This document shows, in pieces, positions 1 through 9,171 of a stretch of 64,000 nucleotides of DNA. The position numbers and the translations under genes are program-made. Under the pieces are notes generated by a model, which saw only the letters and a list, made by a program, of their open reading frames with translations, ran no database searches and had not been told where the DNA came from. Every line of letters starts with the position of its first letter. Within the stretch, counting starts at the first letter, position 1. The stretch is taken from positions 186,001 through 250,000 of the forward strand of contig RDYP01000001.1 of the NCBI GenBank assembly GCA_004293445.1. The letters are read 5' to 3'. This DNA comes from Verrucomicrobiota bacterium (GTDB lineage: Bacteria; Verrucomicrobiota; Verrucomicrobiia; Verrucomicrobiales; Akkermansiaceae).

Positions 1-1
1 G

Positions 2-688
2 AAGGCTCGGCAGCGGCTTTTCCGGGACAGTCGGATCGGTGTGACGGAGCGAATCGCAGCCGGAATCGGGCGATTGTCGGGATCGGGTCGTCCCTCTGTC
101 CTCGTGAACGCCTCGGCGGTTGGAATTTACGGCAATCGAGGCGACGAGCTTCTTGATGAGAGTTCAGCGCCGGGGTGTGGTTACCTTGCGGATTTGTGCC
201 GGGATTGGGAAGACGCGGCGGATCGGGTGGCCGAGCTCGGCCCACGCGTCTTGAAGTGGCGGATCGGGATTGTGCTCGGGCGGGATGGGGATGCCTTCCG
301 GCAAATGCTGATTCCCTTTCGGCTGGGATTAGGCGGGCGATTGGGCTCGGGTCAGCAATGGATGCCTTGGATCCATGTGGAGGATCTGGCGGCGTCCATT
401 TTGCATGGAATCGGACGATCTGGGCTTCATGGCGCGGTGAATGGTTCGTCGCCGCAACCAGAACGGAACATCGATTTCACCCGGAAATTGGGGGCGGCTT
501 TGAGGCGTCCTGCTTTGCTACCGGTGCCTGCCATCGGTCTCCGCGCTCTGTTGGGAGATTTCGCAGGCGTGATACTCGCCAGTCAGCGGGTAATTCCCAG
601 AGTCTTGCTGGAGAACGAGTTTCATTTCCGTTACCCGACGCTTGAGCTGGCACTGAGTGACTTACTGACCTCGTCTTCGTCGTCGTGA
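2..688 (+). CDS. TIGR01777-type SDR epimerase, 5' end missing
   Basis: The reading frame is open from base 2 and its N-terminus lies outside the window, so the Rossmann glycine motif cannot be seen. What remains matches the C-terminal two thirds of the YfcH/TIGR01777 family of NAD(P)-dependent sugar-nucleotide-epimerase-like proteins. It has the [11 protein letters not shown] segment, [12 protein letters not shown] with the Tyr of the active site, and [16 protein letters not shown], a strong signature of this family. The first ATG (base 41) falls inside the conserved SRxxxT helix and is therefore not the start. The substrate is unknown for most members. The gene ends 49 bases before the HAD phosphatase on the same strand. 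The family call is secure; the physiological role is not. Confidence 0.85.
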   Translation, partial: KARQRLFRDSRIGVTERIAAGIGRLSGSGRPSVLVNASAVGIYGNRGDELLDESSAPGCGYLADLCRDWEDAADRVAELGPRVLKWRIGIVLGRDGDAFRQMLIPFRLGLGGRLGSGQQWMPWIHVEDLAASILHGIGRSGLHGAVNGSSPQPERNIDFTRKLGAALRRPALLPVPAIGLRALLGDFAGVILASQRVIPRVLLENEFHFRYPTLELALSDLLTSSSSS

Positions 689-737
689 TTCCGCTTGCGG
701 GGAGCTTGGTCGACTGGTTCGCTTCGCACTCGACCCG

Positions 738-1619
738 ATGGCTGCCCTGCAAAACACAATTGCGCTGGTTTTCGATTACGACCAGACGTTGAGCCCGCGC
801 TACATGCAGGACGATGTGTTGTTCCCGGAATTCGGGATCGATCCGCTGCAGTTCTGGAAGAAGTGCAATGCCTTGGTGACTGAGCAGCAATGGGATGGTG
901 AGCTGGCTTACTTGAAATGCATTCTCGACTATCTCCAGATGGATCGCGTGACGAATGCCCGTCTGTGCGAACTCGGAGCAGGGTTGCGATTTTTTGCGGG
1001 GGTTCCCGAGATCTTCGAAAACCTACCGAATGCTGTTCTAAATCCCGATCATGAACTGGCCGGTATCAAGATCGAGTTTCACATCATTTCATCGGGTTTG
1101 AAGGCCTTGCTGGATGGCAGTCGCCTGGCTCCTCACGTGAAGTCGATTTTCGGCTGTGAATTCGGCGAGGACGCTCAAGGGCTCATCAGTTTTCCCAAGC
1201 GCGCGATTTCGCACACGACCAAGACTCAATTTTTGTTTCGGATCAACAAGGGGATGTTGGAGCATTCGCAGGATGTGAACGATCACATGCCACCGGATCT
1301 GCGTCCGATTCCCTTCGAAAACATGATTTATGTCGGTGATGGACCGACCGATGTTCCTTGCTTCACGTTGATGAACAAGAGCGGTGGGCATGCAATCGCG
1401 GTCTACAATCCGGACGACGGCAGTGGTCGTAGCTTCCGTAAATGCTATCAGCTTTCCACCCATGCGGGGCGGGTGAAACACATCGCGCCAGCCGACTATC
1501 GGGAGGGCAGCCACTTGTGGTTGCTGCTTGCTGAAATGGTCCGTGAAATTGCCGACCGGATGCTTCGCCGTCGCTCCGAAGAGCGGGAAAATGGAACGGT
1601 AGCCGCCCCCACGTTCTAA
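738..1619 (+). CDS. HAD-superfamily phosphatase
   Basis: The protein has 293 residues and no signal peptide, so it is cytoplasmic. HAD motif I is FDYDQTLSP (nucleophile Asp13, acid/base Asp15, Thr17). Motif II is HIISSG near residue 118. A Lys-rich stretch near 155-162 could supply motif III. Motif IV is [11 protein letters not shown] with Asp201 and Asp205. The large insert between motifs I and II is a C1-type cap. These are all the residues needed for Mg-dependent phosphoryl transfer, so the protein is probably active, but the substrate cannot be read from the sequence. It lies between an epimerase and Mpl on the same strand, with gaps of 49 and 60 bases. A link to sugar-phosphate or cell-wall metabolism is only an inference from position. 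Confidence 0.8.
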   Translation: MAALQNTIALVFDYDQTLSPRYMQDDVLFPEFGIDPLQFWKKCNALVTEQQWDGELAYLKCILDYLQMDRVTNARLCELGAGLRFFAGVPEIFENLPNAVLNPDHELAGIKIEFHIISSGLKALLDGSRLAPHVKSIFGCEFGEDAQGLISFPKRAISHTTKTQFLFRINKGMLEHSQDVNDHMPPDLRPIPFENMIYVGDGPTDVPCFTLMNKSGGHAIAVYNPDDGSGRSFRKCYQLSTHAGRVKHIAPADYREGSHLWLLLAEMVREIADRMLRRRSEERENGTVAAPTF

Positions 1620-1679
1620 ACGAAACTGCATCGTCAAGGCACCGAGCACCCGGTTATCTCTCCACTGCGGAAAATCCTC

Positions 1680-3083
1680 ATGTTAGAATCGAAGCATTTC
1701 CATTTCACCGGGGTCTGTGGAACGGCCATGGGTGCCGTCGCGGTTGCGATGAAGCGCAAGGGCTTCACGGTCACGGGATCCGATAGCAATGTCTATCCGC
1801 CGATGTCGGATTTCCTTCGCGCGGAGGGAATTGTGATCAGCGAGGGTTACCGCGCTGAGAACCTCCCGTCCGAGGCGGATGTCATTGTCATCGGCAATGC
1901 GATCAGCCGAGGCAATGAAGAGGCGGAGGCCGCCTTGTCACGTCGTTTGCTTTATCAGTCGCTACCCGAGGTGATGAAGGAGCACTTCTTGCGAGGAAAA
2001 CGAAACTATGTGGTGAGCGGGACGCATGGCAAAACCACGACGAGTTCGATGCTTGCGTGGTTGTTTCTGTCGGCCGGCAGGGACCCGGGATGGATGATCG
2101 GAGGATTGCCGAAGAATCTCGGACGCGGCGCCCAGTTTGGTGATTCCGAATTCAATGTTCTTGAGGGCGATGAATACGACACGGCCTTCTTCGACAAACG
2201 TTCCAAGTTCCTCCACTACCTGCCGGAGGTGGCGGTGGTGAACAACATCGAGTTCGATCACGCGGACATCTACGCGAGCCTCGATGAGATCAAGCTGAGC
2301 TTTCGCCGTTTGCTCAATGTCGTGCCGCGCAACGGGTTGGCGATCGTCAACGGCGATGACCCAAACTGCGTGGACGTGTCCGCGAACGCCCCGTGTCCGG
2401 TCATCAAGGTCGGTATGGGTGAGTCGAACGAGCTCCGAATTACCGACCTGTGCTACGAGGCGGATCGTAGTTCATTCAATCTCGGCGCTGTCCGCTATTC
2501 GTTGCGAATGACGGGTGAGTTCAACGTGAGGAATGCTGCGATGGCTGCTGCCGCCGCATCCTTTGCCGGGCTGTCGGCGGAAGAAATCCGCGAAGGCCTT
2601 GCAAGCTTCGATGGGGTGGCTCGTCGCCAAGAGCTGCGCGGCGAGGCGGGTGGGGTGAAGGTGATTGACGATTTCGCGCATCATCCCACGGCGATTCGCT
2701 TGGCGGTGGGGAGTTTGCGCCAACGTTATCCCGAGGGGCGTCTTTGGATTTTGTTCGAGCCCCGTTCCAATACCACGCGGCGTGCCGTGTTTCAGACGGA
2801 ACTCGCTGACGCTCTCGCGCTGGCGGATCAGGCGGTGATTTCGGAGATTCCGGATTTGCACAAGATTCCGGAGAACGATCGCCTAGATCCGCATCGCTTG
2901 GCGGCCGATATCGGGCGGCATGGTGGTTGCGGACGCTACATCCCGCAAATCGACCAGATTGTGGACACCGTTATCGCGGAGGCAAGGGAGGGAGACGTCG
3001 TTGCGGTCCTGAGCAATGGCGGCTTCGGTGGTATTCACGGGAAACTGCTCGATGCCTTGGAGCGTTCTACGAGAGATCGCTGA
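1680..3083 (+). CDS. mpl: UDP-N-acetylmuramate:tripeptide ligase Mpl
   Basis: Mpl is the murein-recycling ligase that attaches recovered L-Ala-gamma-D-Glu-meso-DAP tripeptide directly to UDP-MurNAc in the cytoplasm. The protein has 467 residues, normal for Mpl. It opens with the Mur N-terminal UDP-binding fold (GVCGTAMGAVA, then GSDSNVYPPMS). The ATP P-loop GTHGKTTT is at 114-121. The segments WMIGGLPKN, LEGDEYDTAFFDKR and NNIEFDHADIY are typical of Mpl rather than MurC. DDFAHHPTAI and the C-terminal ligase domain with FEPRSNTTRR follow. ATG1680 is the natural start because the Rossmann-like strand begins directly after it. The gene implies a meso-DAP peptidoglycan with recycling. Confidence 0.93.
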   Translation: MLESKHFHFTGVCGTAMGAVAVAMKRKGFTVTGSDSNVYPPMSDFLRAEGIVISEGYRAENLPSEADVIVIGNAISRGNEEAEAALSRRLLYQSLPEVMKEHFLRGKRNYVVSGTHGKTTTSSMLAWLFLSAGRDPGWMIGGLPKNLGRGAQFGDSEFNVLEGDEYDTAFFDKRSKFLHYLPEVAVVNNIEFDHADIYASLDEIKLSFRRLLNVVPRNGLAIVNGDDPNCVDVSANAPCPVIKVGMGESNELRITDLCYEADRSSFNLGAVRYSLRMTGEFNVRNAAMAAAAASFAGLSAEEIREGLASFDGVARRQELRGEAGGVKVIDDFAHHPTAIRLAVGSLRQRYPEGRLWILFEPRSNTTRRAVFQTELADALALADQAVISEIPDLHKIPENDRLDPHRLAADIGRHGGCGRYIPQIDQIVDTVIAEAREGDVVAVLSNGGFGGIHGKLLDALERSTRDR

Positions 3084-3089
3084 TGAGGT

Positions 3090-3860
3090 TCACAAGCGCG
3101 GGATGGTCAGGCCGCCGTCGATCATGATCACTTGGCCGGTGGAGTAGGGGAAGTTTCCGTCGGCGAGGCTGGCGACCGCCTTGCCGACGTCCTCGGGGAA
3201 GCCCCAGCGCGGGGTGACACATAGGCCGTCGGCGATGAGCTTGTCGTATTTTTCGGTCACGCCGGAGGTCATGTCTGTTTTGGTCACCCCGGGACGGACC
3301 TCGTAGACGGGGATGCCGAATTCGCCGAGACGCGCGGCGAAGAGCTGGGTGACCATGGCGAGGCCGGCCTTGGAGACGCAGTATTCCCCGCGGTTCACCG
3401 AGACCACGGTGGCGGAGATCGAGTTGACGTTGATGACGCACGCGTCGAAGCCGGAGTCGACCTCACGACTTTCGATCATCCAGTTCGCGGCGGTTTGGGT
3501 GAGGAAGTAGGGCCCTTCGAGATTGATGCGCATCAGGCGCTGGAAGGATTCCTCGCTGGTCTCGAGAACATCTTTACGCTCGATCGGCGCGACGCCTGCA
3601 TTGTTCACCAGCACGTTGAGGTGGGGAAAGCGGGAGCGCAGACTTTCGATGACCGCGTCGCGGCCTTCGGTGGTGCCGACATCGCCCTGACAGTAGATCG
3701 CTTCAGGAGCTCCAGCGGCGCGGAGTTCGGCGAGGACGTCGGCGACCTCGCTTTCGGCGCGGATGCCGTTGATGGCGATGGCGTGGCCGGTGGCGGCGAG
3801 GGCTTTGGCGCAGCCGAGGCCGATGCCACGGGAGCCGCCGGTAATGAGTGCGGTTTTCAT
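3090..3860 (-). CDS. SDR oxidoreductase, 3-ketoacyl reductase-like
   Basis: A 256-residue classical short-chain dehydrogenase. The cofactor loop is TGGSRGIG (7-14), NNAG is at 86-89, the catalytic Ser lies near 147-149, and the Tyr/Lys pair is YCVSK (Tyr160, Lys164). The C-terminal GQVIMIDGG is standard. Annotation pipelines usually call such proteins FabG. However, it is the last gene of the minus-strand run headed by the XRE-cupin regulator, after the transglutaminase-like gene (42-base gap). Oxidation or reduction of a sugar or sugar acid is therefore more plausible than fatty acid synthesis. Its stop lies 6 bases from the convergent mpl stop. Substrate unresolved. Confidence 0.8.
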   Translation of the reverse strand: MKTALITGGSRGIGLGCAKALAATGHAIAINGIRAESEVADVLAELRAAGAPEAIYCQGDVGTTEGRDAVIESLRSRFPHLNVLVNNAGVAPIERKDVLETSEESFQRLMRINLEGPYFLTQTAANWMIESREVDSGFDACVINVNSISATVVSVNRGEYCVSKAGLAMVTQLFAARLGEFGIPVYEVRPGVTKTDMTSGVTEKYDKLIADGLCVTPRWGFPEDVGKAVASLADGNFPYSTGQVIMIDGGLTIPRL

Positions 3861-3902
3861 GGGATGGTGGAGAGAGGATAATGAATCGCGGAGGGGGCGG
3901 AA

Positions 3903-6032
3903 TCAGGGTTCAGGGGTCAGCGTGAAGTCGCGGATACTGACCCCCTTGACGTTTCCTTCGCGGGTGAAGCGCAGGACGTTGGGCCCTTGGACGAGGTCGA
4001 TCTCGACCGATTCGCTGTTTTCCCATAGGCCGAGGGTGAAGGGCAGCGGTAGGTCGATCGGCGGGCCCTTATCGTTGACGACGAGTTTCAGGTTCTGCTT
4101 CCAACTCGGCGTCGCGACTCTTGCGGTGAGCCGATACTTGCCGGCGGCCGTGGCATCGAAGGCGTATTCGAAAGGCTGGTGGCTGGTGGTCCGGCTGTAG
4201 TGCAGCTGCTTGCCGCCGAGCATGCTTTCGAGGAACAGGATCTTGCCGGTGCTGCGGGTCGGATTCCGGGTCGCGGCTGCGGGAAGAGTGATCACGCCTT
4301 TCGTGTCGACGACGATCCGCCGGTCCTCGTCGCTGATCTCGACCGGGACGATCTTTTCTTTCGCCTTCGATTCGGTGGCCTCGGCGATGTCCTCGCCGAC
4401 GGAAGCTAAGGTCTTCGCCTTCGATGCCTCGATCAGCGCGCGTTGGGTGTGGAGCGACACGCCGTTCCAGAAAGCGGGCTCCTTTTTCGTGATCAGGCCG
4501 AAGCTTCGCGGCTCGCCCATCGCGTCGCCGATCCACTGGGCGCGCTTCACCCTCAGGAAGGCATCGCCCAGCGCGCGGGCCTGGGTGGTGGCGAGGAAGT
4601 CGAGGTCGCGATCGTAGGGCGTCTTAGTCCAGCCGCTGCCCCAGCCGCCGCCGAGGCAGACGACCCAGCCGTCGGGTGTCCAATGGGCGAGCGCGGCGTG
4701 GCCTTTTTGCGGGCGGGCGGTGGTCGGCACCCCGAAGGCGCGGAGGAGGAAGCGGCCGATGAAGGCGCGCCGCCCGCAGACGCCGCCGTTCTTGAGAATG
4801 TTTTGGAAGAAGTGGAGCTCGGGTTGGTCGTGGATGTTGTCCTGCGAACCGTAGGGGATCTCGGTGCGCACCAGCGCGACGTAGCGCCAAGCGGCGTCGG
4901 GCGTCGTGATGTGGTCGGGGCGATAGTTGCGGAGCATCCGGCGGCCCCAGGCGAGGATCTCGTCGGGCTCCTCGCCATCGACCACCATGCGGAGGTCCCA
5001 GGTGCCGAGGTCCTTGAAGGAGGGATCGAGTTCGCCGGCGAGGAAGGCCTTTTCGAAGTGGAGGTAGCGCTTCACCGGATCGACGAAGGCCGGGCCGCCG
5101 GTGTTCGCTTCGGCGTTCCGCTGCGGGTTGGGCACCGCGTGGTCGAGGGCGACGGCGAGGGCCAGTCGTTCTAGGACGCCTTCGCCGGACTTGTCGCCGG
5201 ACTTACGGATGTCGGTGTAGATCCGCATCGCCTCGCCGTAGCGGCCGCCTTCGGCGCCGTCGGCGACGAGCATCCGGAGCATGAGCTTTTCATCGGCCAG
5301 CAGTTGTCCGACGAGCTTCTCGTGCTCCGGGCCTTGTTGGGCGAATTTCGCGAGGCCTGCGGGCGTGGCTTCGGTCAGCACCGAGTGTTTGGCGAGCAAG
5401 CCATCGAGCCGGTCGCTGGCAAGGATGCCTTCGAGGTCGAGGCGGCGGATCGATTCGATCGACGCGGCATTGGCAGTGGCTAGGGCATCCTTGGCGGCGG
5501 CGAGCTGCTTTTCGGCGGCGGGCCGTTCGCGTTCCGCCTGTTCCAAGGCGGCGCTGCGTTCCTTGAGGGCGGCCACGCCTTCGGCGCGGTTCTTTTCCCA
5601 CTGGTCGACTTCGTCCCGCGCGGCCTTGCGTTCGGCGTCGGTGGCGGCCTTGGCAAGCCTGGCCTTCGCAGTCGCGATGCCCCGGTCGGCGCCGCCGATC
5701 CACTTGCCCTTGGCGTGATCGACCAGCCCCTTCGCCCCCTTAATCCTGTCGAGCCGCGACTGCGCCTCCCCGATGGCTGACTCCGCCGCTTTCCCGGCCC
5801 TCACGGCGTCGAGGTAGGCGCGTTTGTCGCGGGCTTCGAGGACGGGCAGGCCGTCGGCGATCTTCCCTCGCAGGGACTGGAGTTCGGTCGAGTAGCTGCG
5901 CTCCAGTTTCCTTCTCTCATCGCTCAGCTCGACCGTCGCGTTCGCGTCCCGCGGCTTGGCAATCGCGAGCGGAGTTCCGGTCGCGACGAGGGCTGCCAGG
6001 ATCAGGAGAGCGGTTGTGGGTGGGTTTTTCAT
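3903..6032 (-). CDS. Secreted transglutaminase-like protein with coiled coil
   Basis: The protein has 709 residues and an N-terminal signal peptide (hydrophobic 8-24, then AIAKPRD). Residues about 35-195 are rich in Glu, Lys, Ala and Arg with heptad character, probably a long coiled coil. A transglutaminase-like core follows. It has NGGVCGRRAFIGRF with the candidate nucleophile Cys419, then PQKGHAALAHW with His445/His450, and a Trp/Gly-rich strand. The C-terminal 130 residues look like a beta-sandwich of the carbohydrate-binding type. It lies 12 bases after the SASA esterase gene in the same run. Such proteins occur in Planctomycetes and Verrucomicrobia. Whether it is a protease, a crosslinker or a sugar-binding protein is unknown. 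Confidence 0.6.
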   Translation of the reverse strand: MKNPPTTALLILAALVATGTPLAIAKPRDANATVELSDERRKLERSYSTELQSLRGKIADGLPVLEARDKRAYLDAVRAGKAAESAIGEAQSRLDRIKGAKGLVDHAKGKWIGGADRGIATAKARLAKAATDAERKAARDEVDQWEKNRAEGVAALKERSAALEQAERERPAAEKQLAAAKDALATANAASIESIRRLDLEGILASDRLDGLLAKHSVLTEATPAGLAKFAQQGPEHEKLVGQLLADEKLMLRMLVADGAEGGRYGEAMRIYTDIRKSGDKSGEGVLERLALAVALDHAVPNPQRNAEANTGGPAFVDPVKRYLHFEKAFLAGELDPSFKDLGTWDLRMVVDGEEPDEILAWGRRMLRNYRPDHITTPDAAWRYVALVRTEIPYGSQDNIHDQPELHFFQNILKNGGVCGRRAFIGRFLLRAFGVPTTARPQKGHAALAHWTPDGWVVCLGGGWGSGWTKTPYDRDLDFLATTQARALGDAFLRVKRAQWIGDAMGEPRSFGLITKKEPAFWNGVSLHTQRALIEASKAKTLASVGEDIAEATESKAKEKIVPVEISDEDRRIVVDTKGVITLPAAATRNPTRSTGKILFLESMLGGKQLHYSRTTSHQPFEYAFDATAAGKYRLTARVATPSWKQNLKLVVNDKGPPIDLPLPFTLGLWENSESVEIDLVQGPNVLRFTREGNVKGVSIRDFTLTPEP

Positions 6033-6044
6033 CGGGAAGGGTGC

Positions 6045-7121
6045 TTACTTGCTGGCCAGCATCCTCGCCATCGCCTCGCCCATCGCGAGGCCGATGTCCA
6101 TGTAGGTGCGCGCGTTGCCGTTGTAGTGGCCGTTGGACGCGCCGCCCTGGCTCAGCGGGTGGGCGTAGACGGTGGCGACGTTGCCCTTGAACTCGGGATA
6201 CTTGCCGCCTTCGCCATCCACCGCCAGCATCGCGTCGAGGATCATCCCGTCGTTGCCGCCGTCGCCCTTCTTGGTCTGGCCGAGGGTGGCGAGGACGAAG
6301 GGGGCCTGGGGCGCGTTGAAGTCCTTGCGCAGCGATTGGATGAGACGCACGAGATTCTGTTCGTAGCGGCCGGCGTGGGCCTCGTCGTAGCGGTCCTTGT
6401 CACCTTGCCACCAGCAGAAGCCGGCGATCACGTAGCCCTTCGCGCCGGGGTAGTAGGTGTCGAGTTCCTCCAGCGCCTTCTTCGCGTTGGCGGTGTCGTC
6501 GTCGTACTGCTTGCCGGCGTACCACGCGATGGGCTTGGGCTCGGTGCCCTTTTCCCAGCGGTGGGGCGACTGCTTGTAGCCGGCGTAGATCCAAGTGCTT
6601 TCCTTGCCGGTCTTTTTGTCCTTGTAGCGGTGCTCGTAGCTTTCGCTGCCCGGGGGCAGCAGGTCCCAGCCGAGGCCGCGGTTGCCGATGCAGCTCTTGA
6701 GGATGAGGACCGGTTCCTCGAGTGCGTTGCCGAGCTGGTGGCCGATGCCGATCTCCGGTCCGATGGCCTTGCCCCTGATGGTCAGCCATTCGTTTTGATG
6801 GACGCCCATCGCGCCGCCCCGGCCGACCATCACGCGGACGTTGCGGACGTCTTTCCGCTCGGTCCACCGGCCAGCGTCGTCCGTGAGAAAGGGGTAGAGC
6901 TTCTCGGTTCTAACAGCGTGTTCGAGCGTGCCGGGCTGGTTCGCGCCGGAGATCTTGCCAAAGCCGAGCATGTTCGACTGGCCCATCAGGATGAAGACCT
7001 TGACCGGCTTCGACAGGTCGGCGGGTCGGCCATTGGGATCCGGGAGATCTGCGGCGTGAAGCGATGCGGTGGCAAGAGCGGCGAGGCAGTAAAGCGAGAC
7101 GAGGCAGACAATGGGCTTCAT
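6045..7121 (-). CDS. Secreted SASA-family carbohydrate esterase
   Basis: A 358-residue protein of the sialate O-acetylesterase/acetyl-xylan esterase (SASA, DUF303) fold, exported by a clear signal peptide (MKPIVCLVSLYCLAALATAS, cleaved near LHA-AD). The nucleophile motif is FILMGQSNM with Ser49. FCWWQGDKDRYD is the second SGNH-like block, and a His near the C-terminus (VYAHPLS) can complete the triad. ATG7121 is chosen because it begins the signal peptide; the frame remains open further upstream, but that extension is low-complexity and not protein-like. It sits 58 bases downstream of the GH88-like gene. It probably deacetylates a plant- or algal-type glycan before the GH88-like enzyme acts; the exact substrate is unknown. 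Confidence 0.8.
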   Translation of the reverse strand: MKPIVCLVSLYCLAALATASLHAADLPDPNGRPADLSKPVKVFILMGQSNMLGFGKISGANQPGTLEHAVRTEKLYPFLTDDAGRWTERKDVRNVRVMVGRGGAMGVHQNEWLTIRGKAIGPEIGIGHQLGNALEEPVLILKSCIGNRGLGWDLLPPGSESYEHRYKDKKTGKESTWIYAGYKQSPHRWEKGTEPKPIAWYAGKQYDDDTANAKKALEELDTYYPGAKGYVIAGFCWWQGDKDRYDEAHAGRYEQNLVRLIQSLRKDFNAPQAPFVLATLGQTKKGDGGNDGMILDAMLAVDGEGGKYPEFKGNVATVYAHPLSQGGASNGHYNGNARTYMDIGLAMGEAMARMLASK

Positions 7122-7179
7122 GAGAGATGTGCTGGAATCGGGTAGTTCCGCCGTGTCGTGGCTGAAGGCTTCGTTTCGT

Positions 7180-8553
7180 TCAGGTCCAAAAAGTGAGATA
7201 GGGCTTTCGCTCGATGAGGCGCTGGAGGTAGACGGCAAGCTCCATCGCGTGGTAGTCGCCCCACATACTAGATTCGCCGTAGGCCGCCTTCGCTGGGTCG
7301 GGGCGGTGGTCCCAGCCATTGGGCTGGTGGTAGATGGAATGAAGCAGCAGGCCGTGGTGGGCGGGATCGGTGGAAAGATAGGGCTCGCTGAAGAGTGACT
7401 TCGCGGTGACTAGGCCGGCCCTCTCGTAGCGCGCAGCGTTGGCGGCATCGCCCTTCGCTTCGAGGTAGCGAGCGAGACGGAAAAGGCCCTGGGCGGTGAT
7501 GGCGGACGCGGTGCTATCGACTGGTTCGTGAGCGTTGAAGGGATCGGCCGGGCGGTCGAGGTAGTCGCCGAGCTTGTGCAGGTTCGGCGCGCCTTGGTCC
7601 CAATAGGAGATTCCATCGGTCGGAGTGTTCGCGAGGAAGTTGTCGGCGGTCGCGGTGGCGGCTTTCAGCATCAGCGCTTCCCACTTGGCCTTGCCACCGT
7701 GGGGCGCAAATTCGGCGGCATTCATCGTGTCCAACAGCTCCAGTTCCTCCGCGAAACCGAGCGTCGCCCAGGCCTGGCCACGGGTCCAGGTGCTGAAGCC
7801 GGTGTAGCCCTGCTGCGAGTTTGGGCAGCGGTAGGCACCGTCCTTGGTGTTGAAGACGCACTCGTGGGCGGTGCGGCCGCGGACGTCGTAGCTGTCGCGG
7901 CCTTCGCCGTAGAAGACGGAGTAGAGCGCGGTGGACTCGATGTGCTGCAGGGCGCGGTCGAGCAGGGAGACCGCCTTGTCGCCCTCGCTCATCAACACGT
8001 GGCCGAGGCGGTGGGCTTCCATCAGGATGCGGCAGGAACGGATGGTATCGACGAACAGTGAGTGGGGTCCGTTGAAGGAGTGGATGAATCCTCCGCCCTG
8101 ACGGACGGTCCAGCGGGCGGCCTGGACGGCGCCGGAGACTTTGATCGCGAGCTCGTAGAAATTCTTCTCCCACTCGTCGGCGGGCAGGCGGCCTTCGAGC
8201 ATCAATCGACGGAGGTTGCCGTAGGTCGAGAGGTTGTTGAAGCCGTGGTCGTGGACGCCGATGTGCGAGACGTGCGAGGCCATCTTGCGGACTGTGCGCT
8301 CGCGACCACTGGCGAGGCTGGCGAGGTCGCCGGTGGCGTCGAAATGGAGGATGGCGATGCCGTAGCGGAAGCCTTCGGTCCACTCGGTCCAGCCGCGGGT
8401 GGTGTACTTGCCGCCAACGGTGAAGACCGGCGAACCCTTCGACTCGTCGTATTCGCGGTCGATCGCGTCGATCTTGTCCTTCGCCAGGGCGAAGAAGCGC
8501 TGGAGCGGAGCCTGGAGGTCGGCGAGGGCGGGGGCGGAGTCGAGGTGAATCAT
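7180..8553 (-). CDS. GH88-like unsaturated glucuronyl hydrolase
   Basis: A 457-residue (alpha/alpha)6-barrel-type hydrolase without a signal peptide. The best family match by eye is GH88 or a close relative: TEWTEGFRYGIAILHF, STWTRGQAWATLGF (255-268), DSTASAITAQGLFRLARY (346-363) and SSMWGDYHAMEL (428-439). GH88 enzymes hydrate the vinyl ether of 4,5-unsaturated uronyl oligosaccharides made by polysaccharide lyases. A PL10 pectate lyase is present elsewhere in the window at 52116. The gene starts 5 bases after the XRE-cupin regulator stop, so the two are almost certainly cotranscribed. The family is likely; the linkage cleaved cannot be told. Confidence 0.72.
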   Translation of the reverse strand: MIHLDSAPALADLQAPLQRFFALAKDKIDAIDREYDESKGSPVFTVGGKYTTRGWTEWTEGFRYGIAILHFDATGDLASLASGRERTVRKMASHVSHIGVHDHGFNNLSTYGNLRRLMLEGRLPADEWEKNFYELAIKVSGAVQAARWTVRQGGGFIHSFNGPHSLFVDTIRSCRILMEAHRLGHVLMSEGDKAVSLLDRALQHIESTALYSVFYGEGRDSYDVRGRTAHECVFNTKDGAYRCPNSQQGYTGFSTWTRGQAWATLGFAEELELLDTMNAAEFAPHGGKAKWEALMLKAATATADNFLANTPTDGISYWDQGAPNLHKLGDYLDRPADPFNAHEPVDSTASAITAQGLFRLARYLEAKGDAANAARYERAGLVTAKSLFSEPYLSTDPAHHGLLLHSIYHQPNGWDHRPDPAKAAYGESSMWGDYHAMELAVYLQRLIERKPYLTFWT

Positions 8554-8558
8554 GGATT

Positions 8559-9098
8559 TTAGAAGCGATGCTGCTTGGTGAGATGGACGATGGTAAGTTC
8601 GGCGTCTTCGAGAATTTCGTAGGTGTGTTCGAGCATGGCATCGAACTTGAGTGCCTCGCCCGCGGCAAGTTCATGGCGTTCGCGGGGTAGGGAGATGAGG
8701 ACGCGGCCGCGGAGGACCCAGCAGATCTCATGGTCGTCGCCGTGCGCCTCCGGATGAGTGAGCGAACCGCCTGCCTTGGCAGTGGCGTGGAAGCAGTCGA
8801 TGCCTTGGAACGACAGCTTTTCGAAATCGAAGGGCCCGGAGCGGTAGCGGGTGGCCGACTTGCGATGGGCCGCGACGGATTCGGCCAGCGACAATAGGTC
8901 GGAAGCGGACAGGCCGAAGGCGCGGGCGATGCGGTAGAGCGTCTCCAGTTCGACGACGTTCTGGTTGCGCTCCAGCTTCGAGAGGACGGAAATCGAGATC
9001 CCGCAGCGCGCCGACAAAGCGTCCAAGGTCAGGCTTTCACGCTTGCGGAGGTCGCGGACCACGGAGAAGTCGAGGTTATCGAGCAGGGCGGGCTGCAT
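8559..9098 (-). CDS. XRE-cupin transcriptional regulator
   Basis: A 179-residue two-domain regulator. An XRE helix-turn-helix spans about residues 12-65 (LTLDALSARCGISISVLSKLE is the recognition region). A C-terminal cupin occupies about 105-170 and includes HPEAHGDDHEICWVLRG. Cupins of this class bind a small effector, often a sugar or sugar acid. It is the first gene of the minus-strand catabolic run and is divergent from the isomerase/dehydrogenase pair. It probably controls both directions and itself. The palindrome CTTGCAAG at 9132-9139 is the best operator candidate. Whether it represses or activates is unknown. There is no convincing ribosome binding site before ATG9098. Confidence 0.85.
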   Translation of the reverse strand: MQPALLDNLDFSVVRDLRKRESLTLDALSARCGISISVLSKLERNQNVVELETLYRIARAFGLSASDLLSLAESVAAHRKSATRYRSGPFDFEKLSFQGIDCFHATAKAGGSLTHPEAHGDDHEICWVLRGRVLISLPRERHELAAGEALKFDAMLEHTYEILEDAELTIVHLTKQHRF

Positions 9099-9171
9099 TT
9101 CTTAAGAGGAAAGAAAGCGTAGTAATTTTCACTTGCAAGAAAAATGAAGAGTGCTTCCTTGGCTAGCGAAA
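9099..9171. promoter_or_regulatory. Divergent promoter region with CTTGCAAG palindrome
   Basis: This 73-base A-rich spacer separates the XRE-cupin gene from the divergent sugar isomerase gene. It carries the perfect palindrome CTTGCAAG at 9132-9139. The palindrome is embedded in an imperfect dyad, TTTTCACTTGCAAGAAAA (9127-9144 approximately). XRE regulators bind short dyads of this size, so autoregulation and control of both arms is the obvious hypothesis. I see no confident -35/-10 pair. Confidence 0.45.

Noticed and set aside
6126-7145. 339-codon plus-strand frame across the SASA esterase
   Set aside because: Val/Ala/Gly-rich translation typical of an antisense frame; the esterase with its signal peptide is on the other strand.
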